This document shows positions 25,548 through 33,658 of a stretch of 64,000 nt of DNA, in pieces. The notes under the pieces were generated by a model. It was given only the letters and a program-made list of their open reading frames with translations, ran no database searches and was not told the DNA's origin. The stretch lies in the NCBI GenBank assembly GCA_964645205.1, contig CAZYBO010000002.1, positions 310,001-374,000 of the forward strand, written 5' to 3'. This DNA comes from CAZYBO01 sp964645205. Its GTDB lineage: Bacteria; Pseudomonadota; Alphaproteobacteria; Rickettsiales; SXRF01. The position numbers and the translations under genes are program-made. Within the stretch, counting starts at the first letter, position 1. The number at the start of each line of letters is the position of its first letter.

Positions 25548-28091
25548 CTAAAGCCTTGGGTCCACCGGCTCACTCTCCAACGCCAGCACCCCGAACACCG
25601 ACTCATGCACGCGGTAAAGCGGCTCGTTGTTCACAAACCGCTGCAACGCTTCATAGCCCAGCGCATATTCGCGCAATGCCAGCGAACGCTTCGCACCAAG
25701 ACCACGCGAGCGCAGGCGTTCCAGATGTTCCGGCGCAGTATATTCCGGCCCGTAGATGATGCGCAGGTATTCACGGCCACGGCATTTGATACCGGGTTGG
25801 ATTAAGCCCTTGCTGCCTTTGGCGGTGAATTGCAGCGGTTTGACCACCATGCCTTCGCCACCGCTGTCGGTCATTTCCGTCCACCATGCCGTCGCTTCCG
25901 CGCAACTTGCCTCGTCATTCGTATTCACCAGCTTATAGGCGGTTTTACGGAATATCTCTGGGTCGGCATCGCACAGGCGGTAAATAATTTCCATGTGCCA
26001 CAGATGGTCTTTTTCCATGTTAAAGCTGCCTTCCGAGGCAAGTACATGGAACGGTGCCAGCTTATAATCCACCAACGTATTGACCGGCCAGCAATAGCGG
26101 CGGTAAGCATCGCGGTAGAGTGTCGCCATCTCTGCCCGCGCCTGGAATTTCTTATGGAGCGCATCAACGCCTTCTACTTTACCCGCTATTTTACCCAGCA
26201 ATGCCGCAGTATCCGGCAAAGCGGCAGTAGCGGATGCACCGACCGGCGCGTATTGCTGCTCAAGCAATGCCATCGCCTTGGCTGACCACGGCATCAGCTC
26301 GCAATCGAAGCAGAACCAATCGGTTTTGAATTCCTCCCATAGTCCCGCCTTACCCACGGCCTGCGCCACGCGGCTTAAGAACTCCTGCTCAATTTCCTGC
26401 TTGTTGAAGAAGCTGCGGCCTGTGCGGGTATAGCAGATACCGATTTCGTTGCCGGTGATGCCGAAGCGTTTACGCGCCGCTTCATTGTCTTTGCAGACAA
26501 TTACGATAGCGCGGGAACCCATGTGCTTTTCTTCGCAGATGACCTTTTCCACGCCTCGGTTGCGATAGAAGGTAAAGGCTTCGTTCGGATGCTCCAGCAG
26601 TCCGTCTTCCTTGGTCGTTTCCGTGGGCGACATGGTGGGCGGTAGATAAATCAGCCAGCGCGGGTCAACTGCGAAACGGCTCATCACTTCCAGCGCGGCA
26701 ATCGCATTTTCCTCGCGGATGGTGATGTTGTGATGCAGGCCGGTGCTGACGATACGCTTGCCGATAACGTCATCAATATCCAGAATATCATCGCGTACGC
26801 GGACTTCTGCTTCGTGGTTCAGCGGCTTGATGGGTTCGCAGTACACCTGCGCAGCCTGCACTTCCACTAGCTCTTTTTCAGGATAGCGCAACGCAGTCAG
26901 CTTACCGCCGAACACGCAACCGGTATCAATGTTGATGGTGTTATTCAGCCATTCGGCTTCGGGAATAGGCGTGTGGCCGTACACAATCATGGTATTGCCG
27001 CGATAATCCCGCGCCCACGGATAGCGCACCGGCAAGCCGAATTCATCAATCTCGCCAGTGGTTTCACCGAACATGCAGAACTCGCGTATGCGAGGCGAAC
27101 CCCTGCCGATGTATTCCTCTTTCAATCCCGCGTGCGCGACGGCCAGCTTACCGTCATCAAAGACGTAATGACTAATCAGCCCGTCAAGGAACTTTACCGC
27201 CTTATCCTTGAACTCCTGCGGCTCCGGCTCCAACTGCGCCAGCGATTCGGCCAGACCATGCGCAATCTTCACCTCGCGGCCTTGTAGCTTGCGTTTCAGC
27301 TTATCGTCATGGTTGCCGTTGACGCAGAACGCCGCGCCGGATTCCACCATATCCATGACGATGCGTAGCACTTCCGGCGTTTTCGGCCCACGGTCTACTA
27401 AATCACCGACAAAAATCACCCTGCGGCCTTCGGGATGCGTCACGGCGTATTGGCCATTTTTCTGCACTTGGTAGCCAAGTTTCAGCAGCAGAGCGTGTAG
27501 CTCATCGAAGCAGCCATGAATGTCGCCGATAATGTCAAACGACCCTTTTTCATGCTTAAGATTGTTCCATAGCGGAGCGCGTTGAATAACGACATTATCC
27601 ACTTCCTCCACGGAATTCAGTACATAGACCTGGCTGATACCCTCACGTTTCAGGCTCTTGAGTGAACGGCGTAGCTGGTCGCTCTGGTTCCATACCACAT
27701 GCTTGCCGAACTGCCGGTCAGGGCGGTTTTTATTACGTTCATGGCATAGCTCACGCGGCAGATTGAGCACAATCGCCACCGGGATAACGTGATGCCGACG
27801 TGCCAAGTCCACCAGCGGTTTACGCGCTTCCGGCTGTACGTTGGTGGCATCCACTACCACCAGCTTGCCCGCAGTCAGCCGTTTGGATGCGATGAAATGC
27901 AGCACCTCGAAGGCATCTTTCGTTGCGGCCTGATTATTTTCGTCATCCGACACCAGTGCACGGCAATAATCCGACGATATAATCTCGGTTTCCTTGAAAT
28001 GCTTGCGCGAGAATGACGATTTGCCACAGCCGGACGGCCCGACCAGCATCACCAGAGAGAGTTCGGGGATTGTGATAATGTTCTCAGTCAT
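25548..28091 (-). CDS. pnkp: Bacterial polynucleotide kinase-phosphatase-ligase (Pnkp) of RNA repair
   Basis: The 847-residue, three-module enzyme is close to the ~870 residues known for the Clostridium thermocellum protein. Residues ~15-160 are a 5' kinase with P-loop GPSGCGKSSFSRKH and an RPDRQFG lid. Residues ~180-420 are a binuclear metallophosphoesterase (GDIHGC, GDLVDRG, GNHDD, VYGHTP). The C-terminal half is an adenylyltransferase/ligase with the nucleotidyl Lys in EEKHMGSRAIVIV and a later GEGMVVKP. In the family it heals and seals broken RNA, with ligation needing the Hen1 partner. It overlaps the hen1 stop by 8 bp. Confidence 0.96.
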   Translation of the reverse strand: MTENIITIPELSLVMLVGPSGCGKSSFSRKHFKETEIISSDYCRALVSDDENNQAATKDAFEVLHFIASKRLTAGKLVVVDATNVQPEARKPLVDLARRHHVIPVAIVLNLPRELCHERNKNRPDRQFGKHVVWNQSDQLRRSLKSLKREGISQVYVLNSVEEVDNVVIQRAPLWNNLKHEKGSFDIIGDIHGCFDELHALLLKLGYQVQKNGQYAVTHPEGRRVIFVGDLVDRGPKTPEVLRIVMDMVESGAAFCVNGNHDDKLKRKLQGREVKIAHGLAESLAQLEPEPQEFKDKAVKFLDGLISHYVFDDGKLAVAHAGLKEEYIGRGSPRIREFCMFGETTGEIDEFGLPVRYPWARDYRGNTMIVYGHTPIPEAEWLNNTINIDTGCVFGGKLTALRYPEKELVEVQAAQVYCEPIKPLNHEAEVRVRDDILDIDDVIGKRIVSTGLHHNITIREENAIAALEVMSRFAVDPRWLIYLPPTMSPTETTKEDGLLEHPNEAFTFYRNRGVEKVICEEKHMGSRAIVIVCKDNEAARKRFGITGNEIGICYTRTGRSFFNKQEIEQEFLSRVAQAVGKAGLWEEFKTDWFCFDCELMPWSAKAMALLEQQYAPVGASATAALPDTAALLGKIAGKVEGVDALHKKFQARAEMATLYRDAYRRYCWPVNTLVDYKLAPFHVLASEGSFNMEKDHLWHMEIIYRLCDADPEIFRKTAYKLVNTNDEASCAEATAWWTEMTDSGGEGMVVKPLQFTAKGSKGLIQPGIKCRGREYLRIIYGPEYTAPEHLERLRSRGLGAKRSLALREYALGYEALQRFVNNEPLYRVHESVFGVLALESEPVDPRL

Positions 28092-29490
28092 TTCTTGTAA
28101 AAATCCCCGCCTGTGTCGGCGCTCCTAATGTTTCATGCCGGTTGCCAATGCCTTCAAACGTCACCGCATAGCCGAAGCGGGCAGCAACGTCATTCGCCCA
28201 ATCTTCAAACTCTTTACGTGTCCACTCAAAGCGGTGGTCGCTATGGCGGAATTTGCCAGGAGGCAGATTCTCGAACAGCGCGTTATATTCCGCATTGGGC
28301 GTGGTCACGATGACTAGCGCAGGCTTGGCAAACTCGAATACTACGCGTTTGAAGGCATCCAGGCGTGGCAAGTCCATGTGCTCAATTACTTCGATGAGCG
28401 TGGCGGCATCATAGCCAGCCAGTCGCTTGTCGCGGTAAGTCAGCGCGGTTTGCATGAGGCTAATGCGCTTTTGCTGAAAACTGGGGAGCCGGTCAATCTT
28501 CAAGCGTTCCTTAGCGATTTCCAGCGAACGGGAAGATACGTCACAGCCGGTAATCTGCTCGAAAAAATTATCCTGTAATAGCTTGCTGAGCAGCTTGCCC
28601 TCGCCGCAGCCCATATCTACTACGCGCTTGGCGTTGTGCGCCTTGAGTTTGGCGACCACCCATTCCATGCGCTCTTGGTTAAGGTTGATTTTCTTCTCCA
28701 GCGTTTCTTCCTGTGGTGCAGCGGCTTCACCGGATTCGTCAACTTCCACCAACGGCTGGCCTTCGGAAAGCCGTTCCAACGCCTCATCCGCGAGCGATTT
28801 GAAGTTTTTGAGGTAGCGGCGGGTGATAAGCTCCTTCTCCGGGTGCGCACTCAGCCAGCCTTCGCCGAATTTAAGCAGCTTCTCGATTTCGTCATCGCCA
28901 ATCCAATAGTGCTTATCGTTATCCAGTACCGGAATCAGCACATAGAGATGAGTTAGGAATTCACGCAGCGGACAAGTACGCTTGAGTGTTACCGTGAAAT
29001 ACGGGCTATCACCCCATTCCGTAAACTTATCGTCCAGAATATGCCGCTCGGCCTGCACCTCGTACCCAAGCGGCTCGAACAGGCGGCGCAGCACCTTCTC
29101 CCCACCACGGCAAGGCAACACCGTAATTTTCACTTCCAGCGGTATTGACTGGTCTACCAGTTCCTGCCGGTGCTTGCTCTTGCCGGAAAACGTCGTACCG
29201 AATGACCGCGACAGGGCCACGCTCATGAAAGACGAAGCGACATAAGGCCGGTCATTCACATACTGCTCAAGCGCGAACCCCTCGCCGGATGGGGTATTTT
29301 TGCGTACCAGTGCCACCGGGTCAACGTCGAGCAACAGCGCAGCCGTGCAACGCTCTGCGGTCGCTTCGGGATAAAAAACATGCGCATCCCCAAACGATAG
29401 CGACACCGTATGCAGGTTATCGGGATTCTTGTGCAGCAAGTACCCGATGTCCGTAGCGGGTTGGTGTGTGGTGGTGATGGTTAAGAGCAT
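28084..29490 (-). CDS. hen1: Bacterial Hen1: RNA 3'-terminal ribose 2'-O-methyltransferase
   Basis: The start is MLLTITTTHQPATDIGYLLHKNP, the normal N-terminus of bacterial Hen1, not the longer frame. The 468-residue protein has an N-terminal Pnkp-activating half with GDAHVFYPEATAERCTAALLLDVDPVALV. The C-terminal methyltransferase has SAM motif VVDMGCGEGKLLSKLL and the metal-binding EVIEHMDLPRLD. In characterised systems Hen1 methylates the 2'-OH at the broken end before Pnkp seals it, so the repaired tRNA resists a second cut. Co-translated with pnkp. Confidence 0.96.
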   Translation of the reverse strand: MLLTITTTHQPATDIGYLLHKNPDNLHTVSLSFGDAHVFYPEATAERCTAALLLDVDPVALVRKNTPSGEGFALEQYVNDRPYVASSFMSVALSRSFGTTFSGKSKHRQELVDQSIPLEVKITVLPCRGGEKVLRRLFEPLGYEVQAERHILDDKFTEWGDSPYFTVTLKRTCPLREFLTHLYVLIPVLDNDKHYWIGDDEIEKLLKFGEGWLSAHPEKELITRRYLKNFKSLADEALERLSEGQPLVEVDESGEAAAPQEETLEKKINLNQERMEWVVAKLKAHNAKRVVDMGCGEGKLLSKLLQDNFFEQITGCDVSSRSLEIAKERLKIDRLPSFQQKRISLMQTALTYRDKRLAGYDAATLIEVIEHMDLPRLDAFKRVVFEFAKPALVIVTTPNAEYNALFENLPPGKFRHSDHRFEWTRKEFEDWANDVAARFGYAVTFEGIGNRHETLGAPTQAGIFTRND

Positions 29491-29638
29491 TTTCTCTAGC
29501 GTTCCAATGTGTTGCGCAGCAGTAATAGATGATATGCCCTGCGACTGCAAGGTGCGGACAGCAGAATTGTTACTGTTTTATCGGCATTTCTTAAAAAAAC
29601 CATCCTACACTGAATAATTCCCAGAAATATATGAGGAA

Positions 29639-29673
29639 ATTACTTCCGATAAGTAGAGTTTATCGGAGGTAAT
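29639..29673 (-). terminator. Inverted repeat downstream of the 225-aa gene
   Basis: Fourteen-base arms (29639-29652 and 29660-29673) match with a single mismatch around a 7-nt loop. They lie 5 bp after the stop of the gene at 29678-30355 and upstream of hen1. The T-run after the stem is poor, so it could also be an operator for hen1-pnkp. Confidence 0.5.
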
Positions 29674-29677
29674 GTCG

Positions 29678-30355
29678 CTACTGCTCATTGACCCTCACGT
29701 CATCGGCAATCCAGCCGGACGCGCCACCCCCGTTATATTTCAAGCGGCAGAAATACGACATCCGCAACATGGTGCCGAAGCTATTCTGCGCATCAACCTG
29801 TGACGTAACGGTGAAGAACTCGTTGGTGCTGGAAATCCTGACATCAGGAAATGTGGGAAATTTTGCGGTCGCCGGAGCTTTAAGCTGATTCTGCACCAGA
29901 TTCTTGCAATACCGCCCCGCGTGCAGGCTCTCTGCATCCAAGTTGATGTTCTGTAGCTGTGATAAGCGGGCTTCCTTCGCGGCCATCTTGGCGTTCATTG
30001 AAGCCTGCTGCTCGCCATTCTTCCTGATTGCCTCTTGGTATAGCTTCTGAAATTCCTTGTCCTTGACGTTTGCGAACCGCTCACCCCAGGCGACAGCTGC
30101 GATATACCCCTTCTTGTCCATCAACGCCTTCAGCATCTTCATAATCTGCGGGCGCGTAGCCTTAAACTCTGCTTTAATCTCCGCATCGGCAACCAGTTGC
30201 TTCTCCTGTGCCAGCTTCTCTGCTGCTGCCCGCTCCTCCGGAGATATGGTAGGTGCCGCTATCACATCCTTGCGGTCCGGTTCCTTCTCGCCGATGAATA
30301 AATACCCAAGCGCGGTGATGGTAAGGGCAATGAAAAATAACTTGATAATGCGCAT
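29678..30355 (-). CDS. Membrane-anchored hypothetical protein, 225 aa
   Basis: One N-terminal membrane segment (LFFIALTITALGYLFIG) is followed by an Ala/Glu/Lys-rich coiled-coil region (RAAAEKLAQEKQLVADAEIKAEF) and a C-terminal domain. That domain has two Cys and a pattern CKNLVQNQLKAPATAKFP ... FFTVTSQVDAQNSFGTMLRMSYFC, which recurs in uncharacterised exported proteins. The bulk should face the periplasm. It is transcribed toward hen1 but separated by an inverted repeat. I cannot assign a function. Confidence 0.75.
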   Translation of the reverse strand: MRIIKLFFIALTITALGYLFIGEKEPDRKDVIAAPTISPEERAAAEKLAQEKQLVADAEIKAEFKATRPQIMKMLKALMDKKGYIAAVAWGERFANVKDKEFQKLYQEAIRKNGEQQASMNAKMAAKEARLSQLQNINLDAESLHAGRYCKNLVQNQLKAPATAKFPTFPDVRISSTNEFFTVTSQVDAQNSFGTMLRMSYFCRLKYNGGGASGWIADDVRVNEQ

Positions 30356-30414
30356 CGCAACTCTCCTCCCAGTTAAATAAAATGGCCGCCAGATTTCTCT
30401 GGCGACCGGGAGTT

Positions 30415-30541
30415 AAGAAGCCGCTATTACACGACCGCGACGGCCTTTAGCCGAAGCTTGGACATGCGCCGCCGCCTCCCGGCCATAAAGGTCGAGAAAC
30501 GGCGTGATGACGGACACGCACCGGTAATAGCGGGATTCTTA
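30415..30541. ncRNA. Candidate structured RNA in the element
   Basis: Perfect 10-base arms CCGCTATTAC (30421-30430) and GTAATAGCGG (30524-30533) are extended by AAGAA outside them and enclose about 93 nt with smaller hairpins (CGGC ctttaG CCG type). A second hairpin GTGCTG/CAGCAC follows at 30549-30566. No ORF fits. It sits between two genes whose nearest ends are 66 and 100 bp away. Strand is unknown. This could be an ncRNA, a UTR structure or a DNA-level repeat. Confidence 0.35.
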
Positions 30542-30640
30542 CGTCCCGGTGCTGCTTTTACAGCACGAAGAATAGCTTAGGAGATTACGCCGCAAGGTCA
30601 ATGGGAAACCGAGAATGTTTCTTATAATTCAGTGGAGAAG

Positions 30641-31201
30641 CTACCAGCCATTATCTTCTCGCCACGGAAGCACGCCGCGCTCCGTTGGCTGATATGGGAA
30701 TTTTTCCTTATGCTTAATCAGAACATCCCACACCACATCCGGTACAGCAAATGGGGCATCAAGTTGTTGGAAGACCTGGCCGGGTTTAAGGGCACTGACG
30801 ATGATGCCCCTAGCGATTAAAGTGGTAGCATTGCCGCCGTCTATATCACCAGTAAAGGTTTTTTGATTATGGTGAAGCAGGTGCGCAATTATCGACCGCT
30901 CCTGCTCATTCATAAATGGAATATATGCGCTGACGCTATTTCTCGCCTTCTTTTGCCACCGCCATTCTTTTATTGCGCTTCCAAGTCCGAAAAACCGAGT
31001 AAGCGCGCTTAGAATACTGGCCGCTGCTAGACAGCCCGTCACAATACCGATGCTCGCAACCGAAAAAATAATCCATCCTTCAGGTGTGGGTAATACTTCG
31101 TTACTGACGAGTGCGATAATAATGGCGCAGGCAAGGGCGATGGCGGTTGTCTGCCAACCACTTGCTTTAAGAATTTCGAGCCATTTTGGGTCAGGTGTCA
31201 T
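30641..31201 (-). CDS. SieB-like superinfection exclusion membrane protein
   Basis: The 186-residue protein has two N-terminal membrane helices (QTTAIALACAIIIALVS and IIFSVASIGIVTGCLAAASIL). A cytoplasmic domain follows, containing MNEQERSIIAHLLHHNQKTF ... ATTLIARGIIV and PDVVWDVLIKHKEKFP. This two-helix plus winged-helix-like layout is that of the SieB family, which in lambda and P22 aborts infection by other phages. The assignment is by pattern, with moderate certainty. It strengthens the defensive reading of this element. Confidence 0.7.
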   Translation of the reverse strand: MTPDPKWLEILKASGWQTTAIALACAIIIALVSNEVLPTPEGWIIFSVASIGIVTGCLAAASILSALTRFFGLGSAIKEWRWQKKARNSVSAYIPFMNEQERSIIAHLLHHNQKTFTGDIDGGNATTLIARGIIVSALKPGQVFQQLDAPFAVPDVVWDVLIKHKEKFPYQPTERGVLPWREDNGW

Positions 31202-31246
31202 ACAGGTGGAGTATTAACACACCCTCCCTTTTTTACATAGCGAGAT

Positions 31247-32167
31247 TCAGAACAGCGCAGCGGCATTATTGCTGAATAGGTCGCCACTCCTTATGTACCG
31301 CGCCAGCATTGCATCGCTTTTATGGCCTGTTTGCTCACGGATTTTCCATGATGATACGCCGTGTTGGGCTGCGCTGGTAGCAAGACCCGCCCGCAGGCTG
31401 TGGCCGCTGTAACGATTGGCATCGAGTCCAGCTTTCTGCGCGTAATGCTTGGTGATGTCGGCAACAGCGCGGTCTGATAGCGCAGCATCGGATATGACAC
31501 CACCTTTCGTGATGGCGCGGAATACCGGCCCGCTTTCTGCTCTTGTGTGCAACACCCAGTCACTGACCGCTTGCACCGGACAGATGCGCCCGCGTCCTTT
31601 CGGAATGCCGATTTTTCTGCCTTGCCCGGTCTGGTCGGTCTTGCTGCGTGGCAGGGTAAGGATGATGCCCTGCGCGGTGAACTCCAAATCCTCCACCCGC
31701 ACCGCCACCAGTTCACTACGCCGCAGTGCTGCACAAAAGCCAAGCATCAGCAACGCACGGTCACGTTTTCCTTTCACCGTGTCCGGCACATGCGATAGCA
31801 TCACCGTCAAATCTTCCTTGAGTACCGGCGACACCTGCGCCTGCGGCCTTCCATGCTCCCGCCGGATGCCACGCATCGTCAGCTTCACTAAATCAGCTTT
31901 CGTCGGGTCGGCGTAGCCCTGCATGGTGTGCGCCTTGCCGATGGACACCAGCCGCCGTTGTAGCGTGGCAATGGTCAGACTGGCGGCATGGTCGCTGAGA
32001 TACGCGGCTACGGTTTCAGCGCTGGCGGGAATGCTGCCGCCCCATGCACGGTAGTGCTGCATGTCTGCGCGATACGCTTTGCGGGTGTTCTCACTCAGCG
32101 CCTGCTCGACGTAATGGCGGATACCGGTGGAGGGCAGTGTATTGCCGGAAAGCGTCAGCTCGTTCAT
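31247..32167 (-). CDS. Second tyrosine recombinase of the element
   Basis: The 306-residue XerC/D-sized protein has an N-terminal SAM-like domain (VEQALSENTRKAYRADMQHYRAW). The C-terminal catalytic residues are Arg in CAALRRSELVAVRVED, His-x-x-Arg in YSGHSLRAGLA, His in EQTGHKS and the nucleophile Tyr in MLARYIRSG. It is coupled by an ATGA overlap to the RarA-C-like gene. Similar recombinases resolve dimers of plasmids or circular elements, which fits an element with its own Rep. It is unlikely to be the tRNA integrase, which sits at the att site. Confidence 0.9.
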   Translation of the reverse strand: MNELTLSGNTLPSTGIRHYVEQALSENTRKAYRADMQHYRAWGGSIPASAETVAAYLSDHAASLTIATLQRRLVSIGKAHTMQGYADPTKADLVKLTMRGIRREHGRPQAQVSPVLKEDLTVMLSHVPDTVKGKRDRALLMLGFCAALRRSELVAVRVEDLEFTAQGIILTLPRSKTDQTGQGRKIGIPKGRGRICPVQAVSDWVLHTRAESGPVFRAITKGGVISDAALSDRAVADITKHYAQKAGLDANRYSGHSLRAGLATSAAQHGVSSWKIREQTGHKSDAMLARYIRSGDLFSNNAAALF

Positions 32168-33243
32168 GCTGCGCCTTCCAGATGCCGTTGCAGACGCCTG
32201 CGCCGGATGTCATTGAGCAGGGGCATATTCTCGGTCAGCAGTTCCCGCAATGCCATGTATTCGGGCAACCATACGCCTGCGCTCTCCATGTCCGTCAGTT
32301 CGCCTCGCTGCTGCAATTCCTCCAGCGCATCGTTGGTCACGCGCTGGTTGACCCGGTGGCCTTCCATGTAAAAAAGCGCGAGGCCGATTGCCTTGACGCT
32401 ATATGCTTGTAGCCCGCGCACCTCCTGCCGAAGCTCGCGCAAACTGGCGAGGCCCACGCGGGTAAACATATCGCAGGCGTACAACGGCACGCCCTCCACC
32501 TCCGGCGTGGCGGGGATGGCATCATTCACCACGCGCATGGGATGCTTTTGCGCCTCCTGCCAGATGAGCGGAAGGAACAGCGCAAGAGGCCATTGTGATG
32601 CGCCTGTAACGCCCGCACAAGCTTCTTTGAAGGAGGCGGGTAGGTTGAGTGCCATCATCGCGGTAATCGCCTCAGCAGGCTTCCCTATACGCTGCGGCAG
32701 ATGCTCCGAAGGAAACTTCTTCGTTCCTGCCAGCAGCCAGACGGCGATGCACCGCTCCACCAGCGGCGTTTCTTCATCGGCAACGTATTCGGCAAGCGTC
32801 ACCTCATCAGCCTTCGCCAGCCGCTCGCGCAGGTGCTGATGCTCCGCTGCGCGTTCCGCCAGAATAAAGGCCGCATCAGCCAGACGGTTCTTTGCTGCCG
32901 CACACAGCAGACGCACCAGATGCAGGCCGACTTGCATATCGCCCGTTTCTTTACGCCATGTGGGCGAAGAAAAAGCAGTCAGCGTCTTTACCACCGGGTC
33001 GGGCGCACCAATACCGACATCTTCCAACGCGATGATATGCAGCCTTCGCCAGAAGCGGGCGCGGTCTTGCCGCCATAAAGAAATCGCCGCGCCTGTCGCT
33101 CGCCTTTCTTCGCCCCGGCGTATCGCCTTCTGGATGGCCGATGCCAGTAGCCACGCATCACCCGACATGGGCGTATGCCGTTTCTTCGTTTCTCCTTCGA
33201 TACCGCGCTCGATGCTGAGCAGGATTTCCTTCGATGATTGCAT
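32164..33243 (-). CDS. RarA/MgsA C-terminal-like protein lacking the AAA+ domain
   Basis: The start MQSSKEILLSIERGIEG is fixed by GGAGGATGTGAC directly upstream. The block GDAWLLASAIQKAIRRGEERRATGAAISLW ... RRLHIIALEDVGIGAPDP resembles the C-terminal half of RarA/MgsA, where ASAIQKSIRGGDPDAALYW-type helices and SEDIG are conserved. There is no P-loop, so it cannot be the full clamp-loader-like ATPase. The rest is helical. It is co-translated with the recombinase, hinting at a replication-recombination accessory role on the element. Confidence 0.65.
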   Translation of the reverse strand: MQSSKEILLSIERGIEGETKKRHTPMSGDAWLLASAIQKAIRRGEERRATGAAISLWRQDRARFWRRLHIIALEDVGIGAPDPVVKTLTAFSSPTWRKETGDMQVGLHLVRLLCAAAKNRLADAAFILAERAAEHQHLRERLAKADEVTLAEYVADEETPLVERCIAVWLLAGTKKFPSEHLPQRIGKPAEAITAMMALNLPASFKEACAGVTGASQWPLALFLPLIWQEAQKHPMRVVNDAIPATPEVEGVPLYACDMFTRVGLASLRELRQEVRGLQAYSVKAIGLALFYMEGHRVNQRVTNDALEELQQRGELTDMESAGVWLPEYMALRELLTENMPLLNDIRRRRLQRHLEGAA

Positions 33244-33658
33244 GTCACATCCTCCGTGATGATAATGAAACCCAAGGAAAAGCGTGACTTGCTGGCGAGC
33301 GTGGTCAATAGGATTGCGACTCATGCTAAAATTTTTTCGTATTAGTACCGCATGGACACGCGCCGATAATCCAGGATGAATGCCTATTTTTTCTGAGCGC
33401 GTGCAAGCGACAGCGGAGGTGCGGTGACAATTTCTTTGTTAGCTGAAGTCCTCAGAATTACTAGCTTTTCTAGCTTTGCCGCTTCTTCACTGACGAATTT
33501 CGTATTCCGTAATTCTTACTATTTCGTCCGATTTTACTGTTTCAGCGGCTACTGAATTACATGGGTTTTTCAGGAGAATTACCTAGGGGAATGGTAACAA
33601 TTACCATTCCCCATAGGCGGCTGCACTGGTTGTGCAAACCATCGTCATGTGTAGTCAT
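33244..33658. other. 415-bp non-coding region, possible replication origin
   Basis: It lies between the RarA-C-like operon and rep. It holds the large palindrome described separately, a small ACTAG/CTAGC inverted repeat near 33460, and AT-rich runs around 33480-33560. It probably contains the promoter of the leftward operon as well. No gene longer than trivial frames is convincing. Confidence 0.5.
33582..33617. repeat. Near-perfect palindrome downstream of rep (candidate dso)
   Basis: Twelve-base perfect arms (GGGGAATGGTAA at 33586-33597, TTACCATTCCCC at 33601-33612) around a 3-nt loop are extended by CCTA/TAGG with a one-base bulge. It is 42 bp from the end of the Rep gene and lacks a T-run, so a nicking/extrusion site for the Rep protein is more likely than a terminator. 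Confidence 0.55.

Noticed and set aside
29491..29550. Longer hen1 start 20 codons upstream
   Set aside because: Bacterial Hen1 proteins begin at MLLTITTTHQPATD; the extension is unlike the family.
30549..30566. Perfect hairpin GTGCTG/CAGCAC read as a terminator
   Set aside because: No T-run on either side; kept only as part of the structured block.
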